From Acytostelium subglobosum LB1 (lineage: Eukaryota > Evosea > Eumycetozoa > Acytosteliales > Acytosteliaceae): a DNA stretch of 64,000 bases. A model generated the notes under the pieces. That model was not told the origin of the DNA. It worked only from the letters and a program-made list of their open reading frames with translations, and did not search any database. A program made the position numbers and the translations under genes. Location of the stretch: contig NW_012236514.1 in the NCBI RefSeq assembly GCF_000787575.1, positions 434,001-498,000 of the forward strand. Direction: 5' to 3'. Positions 36,220 to 47,799 of this stretch are shown here, one piece after another. Position 1 is the first letter of the stretch, and every line of letters starts with the position of its first letter.

Positions 36220-36327
36220 TCGATTGAATGATTGATTGAATAGTAAACGTGTAGGAATCGACCAATCGTTTATAAACATGTCATCATATATACATCGCAG
36301 TTGGTTTGCTACTGCGTGTACATTACA

Positions 36328-37395
36328 TTAAAGTACGAACTTCTTCCTGTCGACATCCATGCCAGCCTTGTGCAGATGGATGTACTCGCCAGACGATGTG
36401 TCGAATGTGCCATGCTGCAGTGAGATGAGCTTGAGAGTGAAACGTGGACCCAGCTCGTGCAGGGCAGCCTTTTCACGCGATTCAAACATGTAGCGATGTT
36501 GGCGGAAGAAGATATAGTCACGCTGATTGTGCAGCGTGCAGACACGTCTGCCCTTGAAGTTGGGGTCTTGTGGGAAGAGTGCGGCAAACATACGGCCAAC
36601 CGTATGTCCGAGTCTAGTTGTAAAGTTGTTGACTATAAGCTCTGCCTTGTGGCTAGTCATCTCGCCTCCGCCAGGTATCTTGTCTGGCATTGTAATACTG
36701 CTAACCTTGAACAATGCTGTAGGTCCATTTGGCAAATGGCAAATCATCAATGAGTCTGAATGATTGAATGAATGAGGTCGCGAATCAATCGATCAATGAG
36801 TGAGTCAATCTTGTTAGTCAGTGCTCTCTTGCGCCCACGCGCGCCACAGCAACATCCACGTCCACGACTACATCGACTACATACTAATCTTTCCTCTATC
36901 TTCGTTGACTACCATGATGTCTGTGTATTCTCTGTTGGTGGCGAACTTGACAATGTCTTTGAGCTCAAAGTGTCGCCTCGAGCAGTACTCTGCCTGTGGC
37001 AATATCTTCTCAAACATCTTGGCAAAGACTATGGCGCAGCCGGCTGGATTGGTGTTGGTGGTCAGCACAACCTTGGGCTCGCGGCCCTGGAAGTACTCGG
37101 CAAACTCGTCGATCTCTATCTCGTCCTGATACTCCTGGTCGTTCTCGTCGACCACCGTCTCATCCTGTCGTCGCATCGACTCGATTGTACGAGGCTTCTG
37201 TACGGCTGGTGCTGCATCGCCCAACTTCTGTCTCTCCATCTGTCGCTCCTTCCTTGCGCCCTCCTTTGCCTTCTTCCTCTGTGCACGCAACTTCTGCGAC
37301 AGCAGTGTTCTCCTTGCTTTACACTTTATATCATGTGGCGTATGTGGCACCTTAATATCATCCTTGTCGACTTCTCTTTTTCCTGTACTTGACAT
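36328..37395 (-). CDS. rpf1: Ribosome production factor 1, Brix domain
   Basis: Exons 37395-36885 and 36755-36328 give 312 residues. The N-terminal third is basic ([21 protein letters not shown]), and the Brix domain follows from about residue 105: [11 protein letters not shown], then [32 protein letters not shown], and [19 protein letters not shown]. The C-terminal [16 protein letters not shown] and [18 protein letters not shown] complete the domain. This order is that of RPF1 (BXDC5), which works in the nucleolus on 60S subunit assembly and ITS2 processing. The 129-base intron is longer than most here. The frame is open further upstream but no earlier ATG exists. Confidence 0.95.
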
Positions 37396-37596
37396 GTTGT
37401 TGTGTTTATCTGTTTGTGTATGTATTTGTATATTTGAGTGAAATGAAATGAATTGAGGGGTTTGTCGACTCGTTCGTTTTTTGATCACTCACCACACACA
37501 ATCAAGTTGAGTTGTTGGAAATTAGTTTGATTGGTTGATGATTTACACTCGAGAGAGAGAGATATATAGAGATATTTAATATTATAATAATATTAT

Positions 37597-40500
37597 TTAT
37601 ACCAACTTCTTGATGGAGTTGTACTTGGTCTCCAATTCTAGAGATATTAGAGGTGATGGTGTGTTGAAGTAAATGGATAACTTGGAGATGGAGTCTTGGA
37701 TGTGCTTGGATTGATCGGATGACGATTGGTGATGCTTGAAGATCAGGTCGAAATATTGATTGGACAGTTGAGGGAACTCTTTGGCCGCATGTGCACGATG
37801 TCCCTCCAGCGAGGTAATGTATGCCTTGACACTGTTGTTGCAGGCATTGACAAACTCCTCGACAGACAACGAGTGCTGCTTGAACGCGTCGACCATGTGC
37901 TGCAGGTTGCTCTTCTCTGCAGAGAAGCGTTGCATCTGCGAGGCGTTGTAGTCCATCTTGGCCGAGACGACCTCGATCTGGTTGCGATAGGACCACACGT
38001 CAAACTCCCGCTTGATGCGTGCCGCCTCAGAGTCGATTGCTGTGGCTTCAAGTTGGGCTAATTGTTTCTCGTACTTGGCCTTCTCGGTCTCTGCCTTGTC
38101 CATGTCCTTCTTCCATCGCAGCACTTTCTCCTCAGCCTCGCTCAACAACTTCTGTTGGCTACTCTGCCACCACTTAAAGTACTCCAATATCTGATTCGCG
38201 TACAATTGTACTATTGGTGATGATGTTGTCCAATGCTTTAAGCTCTGATCAATGTACAAAATATCCTGTTGTTGTTTGATTGATTGGTAAGTGATTGTGA
38301 TCGTCGATTGATCGATGCGGTATGGCTTGTACATACGGAGGAAAGAGTTTCAAAGCTGGCATTGATTGAAAGTATATGCTCGTTAAAGTTGGCTGGAGTA
38401 CTGATGTTCTTGATTGTCGCTATTAGTTCGTTTGTGTTGTTGGTAATATTGGAAGTAATACATCTGACAAACTAATTGATTGAATGATTGATTGGATGGT
38501 GTTAGGGACATCGAGCGGCCAAGGATGTGCGATAGGTTGATTGGGAGGGTACATACCTTGAGTTCCAGAAGTAGCTTAATAAATAAATCATTTACATTGA
38601 TCTCGACGATTGATGGCAGCACCTTGAGAATACTCTTGATGGGAACGATTGGCGAGAGCAAAAGTGAAAGCACCTGCTCGTAATGCTTGAGGACATCGCT
38701 GGCCATGAGGTTGAGCTGGGAGGCCCCACCACCATTGCCAGTCTGCAGCGACACCAGTTGCGGGCTGGACACTGAGCCAAAAATCAGAGGGCTTGTGTTG
38801 CCGTTCATCTTGAGCAGTGGAGACACGGCGGACAGTCGGTTCATCTTGGGCGAGTGCACTGGCGATGAGTAGGACAGCAGCGTCGGAGACATGGCATCGT
38901 TGTGTGGACTGTATATACCGGTACTGGGGGTTGCGGGCGGACGGGGCGTGCCACCTCCGCCGCGGAGATCGATAGTGCCATCGACCAGCATGTCGACAAT
39001 CGTAGAGAGCACCTTGGGCTCAAAGAATGCCAGGCGGGCATTCTCGCGCTTGGATATTGTGCGCGTCCAGAGATCAATGGCGTAGGGCACCTTGCGTGAG
39101 TTTCTGCCGAGGCAGTCGACGGCTTGATCGATGATGATGGCGCCCTCCATCTCGGGGTAGTCGACAATGATGTCGTTGTACATGTTGATCATCAGCTCGA
39201 TGACGTCGTCATTTCCAATCTCGCCCTTGGTCAGGAGGTTTGGCGCAAAGACCAGCGCCAAGTTCTTGGCTGACATGGCCGTGGTCGTCAGACTCTTGAG
39301 TTGCGTGTCGACAACCTCGTCCAGGAACGAGAGCAGATAGATGAGCAGCACTCTGTTCTCGCGAGGCAGCTGTGCTATCCACTCCTTGACCAGTGCGCGA
39401 CGCTCGTCGATGTCGTCAGTGTTGGACAATGTCTTTTCGTACTTGGCGCACAGAGAGTTTGTGAAGATGGGCTCGGGTAGGCCCTTGAAGTATCGCTTGA
39501 TGTTGTCGGCTGCGTCAAACACCTCGTAGTTGGACATTGAGAAGTACTTGCTACTGTCGAGCAGGCCCTCCAGCTCGTCGACCCTGTACTTGGAGCCAGA
39601 CAGACGGAAGACGCCCTCCTTCTTTGCATTGTCGCCGCGGATATAATGAATGAGTCTTCGCAAAAAGTAGGGAGCGGGTGCGTCGACGTTCTCGGGACGT
39701 CGCATCGTCTCGCCAATCTCTACCTTGAAGTTGCCCGGCTCGAGGATGGCGGAACTGCTGCGCGCCCAAGCGTGGACAAAGTGTACATTGCGGCCTTCTA
39801 GCATCGCCGCGATCTTTTTAAACTGTGTGACTGGCTTCTTGTCCTCGACCGTGCCCAGCTGTCCGTCCTCGGCAGCACCCATGACATAGACCTCGCCCTT
39901 ATCGGTGAGCGCCAGGACGTGTGTAATTCCAGCCGACACCTGCTTGACACGGTTTGGCAGAGTGATCATGATCTTGTCGACCTCGCCAGCGCGACAGATA
40001 TGCTCATTGTTGCCCCAGAGGCAGATGTTTCCGGCGCCAGTGCGCGCGGCAATGTAGTTACGCGATGATGAGACTTCGACAATGTCGCGGCCAATGAATG
40101 GTTTCATGGGAATCGATATGATCTCATCGGTGGTGTTGCTGGCGATCTGCTTGGCACGGTTGTTGCCCCAGACAAAGACTTCATTGCCTTCGACGATGGC
40201 CACTGTGAACTCGTCACCACAAGACACGGCGATGGCCCTTGCGCCGCTGAGTGTGACCTTCCTGGGCGCGTTGGTGATTGAGTCGCCAAGCACACCGAGC
40301 TGACCCTTGCGGTTGGAGCCCCAAGTGTAGATCGCGCGACGCTCCGGTGTGCCCGTCTCAGCAATGACGGCCACGTGATTGAGTCCTAGCGCGACGCAGC
40401 TGACGCCCTTGAGCAGATCAACTTTAGTTGGCGTGACAAGCGCCTTTCCATTGGCATGTGTATCGTCCAGTGTGCCCCATGTGTACAGCAGTCCGTTCTC

Positions 40501-41098
40501 GAGAACGACGGCAGTGTAGCAGCCTCCGGCGGCGATCATCTTGACGCGCTGGCCGTTGAAGACGCTGGGTGAGATTGGCACGGGCACGGGAGAGTGCGTG
40601 AATGGTGAGCTTGAAACGGCGCCGTTCTTCTCCTGTGACAGACTGCGCAGCTTTGTCGATGCGCCATCCGCGCAACGGTTGGCCAGACTGATGGCCTCGC
40701 TCGTGACACCTAGTTGTGAACTCCTGTTATCGCCCCATGTATACACTTCGCCCTCTGCATTCAGAGCGATCGTATGCGAGAAGCCAGATTGTAGTCCAAC
40801 TATATTTGGTATCAAACTGTTGAATGATGGTCTATTCGTGTACTTCTCGCCCCAACAATATAATACACCTGTCTCCAACTCCTGTCCCTGTTGCTGTCCC
40901 TGTTGTCCTTGTCCTTGTCCCTGTCCTTGTTGTATCTGTATCTGTGTATTCTGTTGTTGCTGTTGAGGTTGCAACTGACCTGTATTCCCTGTCACTATTT
41001 CATTTCATTCAAAGAGTATGTAAGTCACATGATCCATCTCATTCATTCATTCGATCATTCATTCAATACTCACTCCTTGGAGGTGAGGCTGGAAGCAT
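37597..41098 (-). CDS. RCC1-repeat RhoGAP protein with C-terminal coiled coil
   Basis: Exons 41098-41074, 40994-38557, 38471-38337 and 38265-37597 encode 1088 residues. After a Gln/Gly-rich start come RCC1 beta-propeller repeats (about 45-420; GVLYCWGEKY, AIYTWGSNRKGQLG, GEVYVMGAAEDGQLG). A RhoGAP domain follows (about 445-650) with arginine finger in GVFRLSG and the MSAKNLALVFAPNLL helix, then a Pro/Ser-rich stretch with SP/TP sites. The C-terminal 330 residues are helical and coiled-coil, with WWQSSQQKLLSEAEEKVLRW resembling BAR/F-BAR-type dimer helices. RhoGAPs switch off Rac/Rho GTPases; dictyostelids have dozens. The 25-base first exon (MLPASPPR) is inferred from phase: the large frame has no ATG of its own at its beginning. 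Confidence 0.9.
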
Positions 41099-42999
41099 AT
41101 CTATTGTTCAGATATATTTATATATTATATTATTCGTCTTTCGTGAATGTGTGTATCTGTATCAACAATGAATGATTGTATCTATCTTGATATATTTATG
41201 TAATCTGTGTGTATGTAGGTTGATGTAATGTTGTATGTTGGTGATGATGTAAACACACGAAGGAGAGCTGACGTGACGTGATATGATTGTGATAATAATC
41301 GTTGGGAGTGGAGGTGAAAGTGTGGGAGGGTTGTTTGGTGAATGGGTGGTTTTTGTTTTCAAGTCAATCACCTCCTGCAAACAAACAGCTTGTTATTAAT
41401 TGTTTGTATTTTTGGTGGGTTTGGTTGATTGATTGATTGAGTGTGTGTGTTGTGACTGATTGATGCGACCTACAGGTGTGTGGGTGGGCTATCCTAGTCC
41501 GGCACGTGATTGCCTGACTTGTGAAGGGAATGAATGGTCTTCCTTCCAAAAAGTGCAGTGCTTGTTATAATAACAGACACTCAACAACAAACAATAAATC
41601 TACAAAAACAAAATGGAATAGGGCGCCAGGAGAAAAGGGGATAGATAGAATGGATCTACTCTCTGGGATTGCTTGAGGCAATAAGTAATCTCTGTTCTGG
41701 GGGTGATGTTGATCACCTTTAATGGGTAATGTCTGATGGTCTAATGTGTGTATCTATTTGTTGATGTGTTTCTATTCTAGTCACCTAGGACTGATCGGTC
41801 GGTGAATGACTAATTATTTGTAATGTTATAACTAAGTAAACAACTAAACTAACTAGATAGATAACTTAAGTTAAAGAACTAACTTAGATTATAAAGCAAA
41901 GATGTGAAGGGTGATGCGATCAAAAAGAGTGCAAGTGGACATTCAATGCCTGCCACTTGTTGACTTGGTGTTGCCTTGAGTAACATTGGATGGACGTATT
42001 ATCACCACCACAATCAATGCCATTGATTATAATCAAGATCATGATCATAACCATCATCCATCCCATCCCATCCTACTCCTTACTTCCTTTATCGTGTGGT
42101 CAATCAATCAATCTGTGGGTAATGTGAGTGTGTGATCATCCAACAACAATTGTGGATGGTTGATGAATGGGTGAATAATGATGATGGATTGAACTTGTGG
42201 ATACGAGTATCCGTAATAATACCAATCCATCTCCATCCATTCATCCACTAAATACGCCATACACTTGGTCAATTGAGTACATACACATGTCTGATCATTA
42301 ATAATAAGATAGTAAAGATGGGGATTTATTAATAAAGTTGGATGGATGGCAGGATGGATGGATAGAGAGACTTGGATCGAGAAGTAATAATTATGATGGT
42401 TATTGGATACATCCACAATACATTGTTGTTATGTTATAATAGAGTGAACGAGTAGACCCACCACCAACAACAACTTTCATTCACTCATTAACCTATTCAC
42501 TCAACCAACTAATCACTCTCTGGTACTACGTCATTGTTCATCAATCTACACATTTGCATACTGTCTTTCAGTTCACATCTACGCGTTTAAATGTTATAAA
42601 CAACATGTTTATTATTATAATAATGTAGTGATAATTGATATGTACATGGTATTCGGGTGCCATGCATTGCAAGTACTATGCTCTGATGGTGAGGATGGGA
42701 TTGAATGGACAATGTCCTTCAGATCGGTTGGTTCTATGTATGTATGTATGTTGGGAGGTGGAAGGATCACTCCTTCTCTCTGAATATTCTGGATATGGAT
42801 AATGTGATGGTGTGATAAAGATGGAGATTGTTGACGCTCCTCTAGACTGATGGGTAGTCTCTCAGGCTAGAGTTGATTGATACGGTGTTCGGACCTTGTA
42901 TCCAGTTGGTTGGTAGTTGAAGTAGTGGTAGTAGTTAAAGCGGAATGTTGTAGGCTGATTGTGAAATGGTCGTATTTTTGTACGTGGAGTCCAGACACT
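41099..42999. other. 1.9 kb intergenic region
   Basis: Two minus-strand genes flank it. It is AT-rich, with CCATCCATCC-type repeats (about 42320-42365 on the plus strand as TGGATGGATGG) and many CAAT units. I found no tRNA, no protein-like frame and no splice-linked exons. Confidence 0.4.
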
Positions 43000-43410
43000 T
43001 TAGAACTCTGAGAAGTATCCTTGTGATCTGTTGTTTCTAATTAGACCATCCAGGATGTGATCGGTGGCCATGTGAAGGTCGAAAGCCTTTTGACACTTGA
43101 AGAACAACTTGCGACGATCCTTGAGAACGATCTCCCACTCTGTCCACGACTCCTTCAAGTTGAATTGCAGGATTGAAGACCAGGGAATCTCTTGGATCAG
43201 CTCCTCCTCATTCTCCGAGATGAGCTTGATACCCTCCTCACAGATGGCCAGGATTCTTGGCTGGGACCACTTTCCCTTGGAGAACTCATCGGCGCCCATC
43301 ATTTGTTGGACACGGAAACGCGTCTCTGCCAACTCTTGCAGAGGTGACTTATCCATCTCCTTCTTTGGAGACTTCTTAAACAAGGCGGATAATGGTCTGG
43401 CGATCTTCAT
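43000..43410 (-). CDS. Small protein with PH/FERM-C-like fold, unknown role
   Basis: A single exon of 136 residues starting MKIARPLSALFKKSP. The first 35 residues are basic. From about 45 to 135 the pattern WSQPRILAICEEGIKLIS, EIPWSSILQFNLKESW, EWEIVLKDRRKLFFKCQKAF and a final helix (MATDHILDGLI) reads as a seven-strand PH-like or FERM C-lobe module, as in the tail of MyTH4-FERM myosins and talins. Alone it could be a small lipid- or cytoskeleton-binding adaptor. The fold call is from pattern only. Confidence 0.6.
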   Translation of the reverse strand: MKIARPLSALFKKSPKKEMDKSPLQELAETRFRVQQMMGADEFSKGKWSQPRILAICEEGIKLISENEEELIQEIPWSSILQFNLKESWTEWEIVLKDRRKLFFKCQKAFDLHMATDHILDGLIRNNRSQGYFSEF

Positions 43411-44270
43411 TTTAGAATTTATAATTTGGAAGTTGGAAGTTGGATAATAGATGTTTGGAAATAAATAGAGAATATATTATTTGATTAGATAATACTTGTG
43501 GTAGAGATGATTGTCAATGAATGTTGGTGGATTGATTGGTTGATAATATGCAGATATGGATAATATTATCTGTTAATAAATAATTAGGTGTTTTGTTAAC
43601 AAATGAATGATGTTGATTGATTGATGATGTATACAATATAATATAATATAATATGTGTAAAGGAGGAAGAACGCCATCTTCCAGTCTCTCCAGCTTCACC
43701 TCCTCATTCCTCACTCCACCCTATTCATCCACACGCACCTCACCTTTCAGAGCACCAACATCTTGGATGTTGTAGACAAATTAAGAAATATTAGTGTGTG
43801 TGTTTGTTTGAATGTGTGTGTGATTGATGGATGATAAGTGTGATCTGTCCTGCGAATAAAGTGCACTCTATCACTTCAATCACACACACTCAAACACATA
43901 ACAGATAACACCCCAACTTTAGTTTAACTTCAAAGCACCTACCCAGCTGTTTGATTGATTGGCTCAAAGGGGGTAAGGCACCCAATCAATCAATCAATCA
44001 CACACATATTATAGACATTGGGCTTTATTGTCACGGGGTTGTATAAGTAAGTAAGAAAGTGAGTATGTAAGTCAAGCGTTGCAAGTTGTCAAGGGTCACA
44101 ACACCTTATGCGCCTGCACAGGCATCCTTCGACTTTCTGCGATGCGAATACCTTGATGCTGCAAAGTGTAGTACCTGTTTGCTCCACCCACACGCCCCGC
44201 TATGCCCAAGCCAACAAGTGTAAGCGTGGTAAGCGTTTGATGCGTGCAACAACAACAACACCAAAAACAC
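43411..44270. other. Intergenic, no gene seen
   Basis: 860 bases of AT-rich and CACACA-rich sequence between two minus-strand genes. A GC-richer patch at 44100-44240 translates to nothing coherent in any frame. Confidence 0.4.
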
Positions 44271-45963
44271 TTAAAGCTTGGCAGGCCTCTCCAAGTTGAT
44301 CACGTTGTCCTTGAGATCCTTGAGTATGCGCATTGCACTGTTGTGGCCAGAGCTGCCAATGACAGAGCCGGCAGGATGACAGCCAGCGCTGCAAGAGTAC
44401 AATCCTCTGATTGGTGTGTTGTAGGGCAGACGCTCATCGAATGGAATGCCATTGTCAACGTGATGGATGTGTCCACGCGTGATGCCAAAGTGCTTCTCCA
44501 GCTTGGGAGGTGGCAGAGCAAACACGTCAACAACTAGCTCGCTTGTACCTGGTGCATAGATGTCGACCAGAGACAGCAGATGCTTGACGTAGCGCTCCTC
44601 CTCGGCCTCCCATGTTGAACCCTTGATTGTGTAGGGCACCCACTGGACAAACAGAGCGGCATTGTGGTGGCCGTCCTTGTCCTGGATGGATGGGTCAATC
44701 GGTGTGTGAGTGTACCACTCGATCGTGGGGAACTCTGGCAGGATACCGGCGGCTGCTTGCGCGTAAGCCTTCTCAATCTGCTCCATAACGTTGGGTCCTG
44801 GTGGGAGGATGTGTGTGGTTGTGCCGTACTGACCCTTGTTCTCGGGCAGACAGGTGAACTTGGGCAGTGACTTTAGACACAGGTTGACCTTCATGGTCAT
44901 ACCATCGCGACGGTATCTGTCAATGCGATCAATGTAGTTCTGGGGCAGGTGATGCTTGCCGATGAGATCGGTCATGCGGAATGGATCGGCGTTGATGACG
45001 ACGATTGGTGCAAACACCTTGGTGCCATCCTTGAGCTCTGCACCAAACACGCGTCCCTCTCTGATGACGAGCTTGTGCACTCCACGTCCAGTGTCGATCT
45101 TGGTGCCGGCCTTGCGTGATACGTCGGCGATGGCATTGGACACAGCGCCCATGCCACCTTTGATGATCATCCATGTGCCATCGGATGATGGCAAACGACA
45201 CATGTTGTGAACAAGGAAGTTCATTCCTGTACCTTGGGACACTGAGCTCAGTCCTGAGCAGCCATCGGTCGTCACATACATGCCACGCAGCAGGTCTGAC
45301 TGGAAGCCAAACTTGCTCACGTAGTCCTTGGCAGTGCCACGGCACAGATTGATAAAGGCCTGTCTGAGAGCTGGGCGCACGAAGCGCTCGGCGGTCTCCT
45401 CGACAGACAGTGGCTCTTGCAACCAAGTTGGCGCAATGTCCTCGCGTAGCATGTCCAACTCTGCGTTCATCTTCTCGTTGGCATCCCAGTCGGCTTGTGA
45501 GAAGAACTGGAGGAACTGCTTCTTCATCTCCACCTTGTCTGAGCCAAAGAGGAGGTAGCGGCCATCGGTCGTTGGCATGAAGTAGTGAGGGTCGCGACGC
45601 ATTGGTGTGATGTCAAGATCGAGCTTCTTGACCAACTCGGGAGGCATCAATCCGAGCAAGTAAGCGCCAGTTGACGCGCCCATTCCTGGTACCTTGCGGA
45701 ATGGATGTTCAGTCTTTGTACATCCACCAATGATGTCCTTGTCCTCGACCTGCAAAACACGGAGGCCAGCTCTAGACAGGAATGTTGAGTTTACCAGACC
45801 ATTGTGACCTAATCAAGTATGATCATTCTTGTTAGACTTGGAGTGTTTGATTGTCAATGGTGGATGGATGGATGGATAACATACCAGCGCCAACAACGAG
45901 AACATCAAAGTGTTGTTCCAGTGGCTGATCCCTCATATACTCTTTGGTGATGATGGTTGACAT
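44271..45963 (-). CDS. PYROXD2: PYROXD2-like FAD-dependent oxidoreductase
   Basis: Exons 45963-45885 and 45808-44271 give 538 residues. The N-terminal FAD-binding Rossmann motif VVGAGHNGLVNS is split by the intron exactly at the third glycine, with the acidic residue of the second strand in VLQVED. The rest follows the phytoene-dehydrogenase/carotenoid-isomerase-like family: GGMGAVSNAIADVSRK, VVINADPFRMTDL, and a C-terminal FAD site RGLYSCSAGCHPAGSVIGSSG. In animals PYROXD2 is a poorly understood mitochondrial matrix protein. A clear presequence is not visible here. The family call is firm; substrate is unknown. Confidence 0.93.
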
Positions 45964-46259
45964 GTTGTTAAAGTGTATGTATCTCTATGTTGTGAGTGTG
46001 TGAGTGTGTATGACAATGTGATTGAGTAGAAGGGTCTTTCTGATCGTGTGTATGTGTGTGTGTATGTGTCGTTCAATCTTAAGTTTGAAGCAGTGTAGTG
46101 CAATTGACCTATGAATGCAAATATCTCAACATCCTCAAGATTGAATTAATTTATTAAAATGATGAATGTGAGGACGAACGAACACAATGTCAAATATCTT
46201 TTTGATATTTGTAGATAATATCTTGATCAATCATTAACTCGTTTGATGTGTAGACGAGA

Positions 46260-47152
46260 CTAAACAGAGTTATTTCTAACTTTGTCGAGGTTGTTGAAGG
46301 CGTCTTCATTGATCAGGTAGGCAGTAAACTTTGTAAGATGGTTAATCAACACTTGGTCATTAGGATAATTCTTGGTGGCCAACTCATTGATATAGTCTAC
46401 AGTGATTGATTCACCATTGTCTATTCTGCCTAACATATTATCAATATGAATTGGTCTGTTGGCACGAATGAAATAGTCATAATGTAGAGACATTCCTTGG
46501 AGCTTGCACATTGTATCCATCATCTCATCCTCCCAATCAAGATCATTTTGTATCACTTTGAACATAACTTTAAAGTATTCTACCTGTATGTCATTTTTAT
46601 CGTCTTTATGTTCATGTTCATGTACATCTTCATCTTTATAGTCATAGTCATTGTCATAGTCATTGTCATACTCATACTCATAGTCATCGTCATCATCCTC
46701 ATTGAATTTGGTTACTCCATAGATTGAATTTAGTAGTTTGGACAATGTACTCTCACGTACTTGTACTGGGTTTGGACTTGCTTCAACTATCTTTCGGGCA
46801 ATTGTTATATTGAACATCCTTGATACCTCTCCAAGTAAACTTCTTTCCATCCTTGACATGTCCTCTTCCTCCAAAGCTTTGGCTCGCAACTCAAGTGCAT
46901 CCAATCTTTTGGCTATATCCTTGTTGGAGTTTTCAATCTCCTGGCACGAGTTAGATAACTCTTGTAAACTCCTATCTATTTCATTACACCTATTTTCAAG
47001 TTCTTCTAAAATACATATTTAATATTGTCCATGGAAAAATGACAATTTATTATTATCTGTTGTAATATATATATATATATTATCTAGTGGAGACAAGTAT
47101 TTGGATGATCATAGTTCATTCAAGTACCCACTGTCTTCACAACTTTAACCAT
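46260..47152 (-). CDS. Coiled-coil protein with Asp/Tyr-rich acidic insert, unknown
   Basis: The exon 47005-46260 is clear; a 25-base first exon (47152-47128, MVKVVKTV) is inferred because the big frame has no ATG at its start and this one joins in phase through a TTTTAG acceptor. Total 256 residues. Residues 8-60 form a heptad coiled coil (ELENRCNEIDRSLQELSNS). In the middle lies an acidic/aromatic repeat of DNDYDNDYDYKDED type, coded by TCATAG/TCATTG units on the plus strand (46620-46700). The C-terminal 110 residues look globular and helical. I recognise no family. The donor GTACTT of the first intron is weak, so the start is uncertain. Confidence 0.55.
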
Positions 47153-47799
47153 CTTTGGAAAGAAGTAAGTGAGTGAAGATCTTGAATGAATAGTTTTAAT
47201 TTATTTTAATTTAATTTTTGTTTTGTAACAGTAACATCAAACTGTGGTTTCTACTAATGGCATACTTTTTAAAAATTTAAATTTGAATGTGTTCGCACCG
47301 TTGTTAATCATTGTGTTAGTTCACTTCATTCACTCTATTCTCTCTAATGAAGTTGTATTGTGCTTGAGTGGTAAGTGTATTCATTCAAATCATTCAATCA
47401 AACAAGTTGACTGGCTGATGATGTTAATGTGACTAGTAACCAAACATAATACTAATATTAATATATATCTCATTTAATTACATTCACTCATTCACTTGGT
47501 CGACCTTCTCACTTAACAAACTATCAAATAATTACTGATTTCTTCAAACTTACGATATTTTTGTTTGTTTTTGACATCAACAACACACAACTTCATCAAA
47601 CAACTTCAACACAAACCTCATAAAGACAAAGACAGAACCCTCATCCATCTCATCTCATCAACACAAACAACACAAATTAATTAATATCAACAGTTCATTG
47701 CGCAATTTAATCATTCATTAGTTAAGCGCGCCAATCATATACACACACAGAGACACACGAGACTGAGACCTCGTGTGATACCTATCTACAACAAACATA
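47153..47799. other. Divergent intergenic region
   Basis: 647 AT-rich bases between the coiled-coil gene (-) and the PARP gene (+), ending in a CA-rich leader with ACACACAGAGACACACGAGA. No gene seen. Confidence 0.5.

Noticed and set aside
42320-42365. GGATGGATGG repeats as a possible minisatellite or regulatory array
   Set aside because: Only a few irregular units, similar to simple repeats seen throughout the intergenic DNA.
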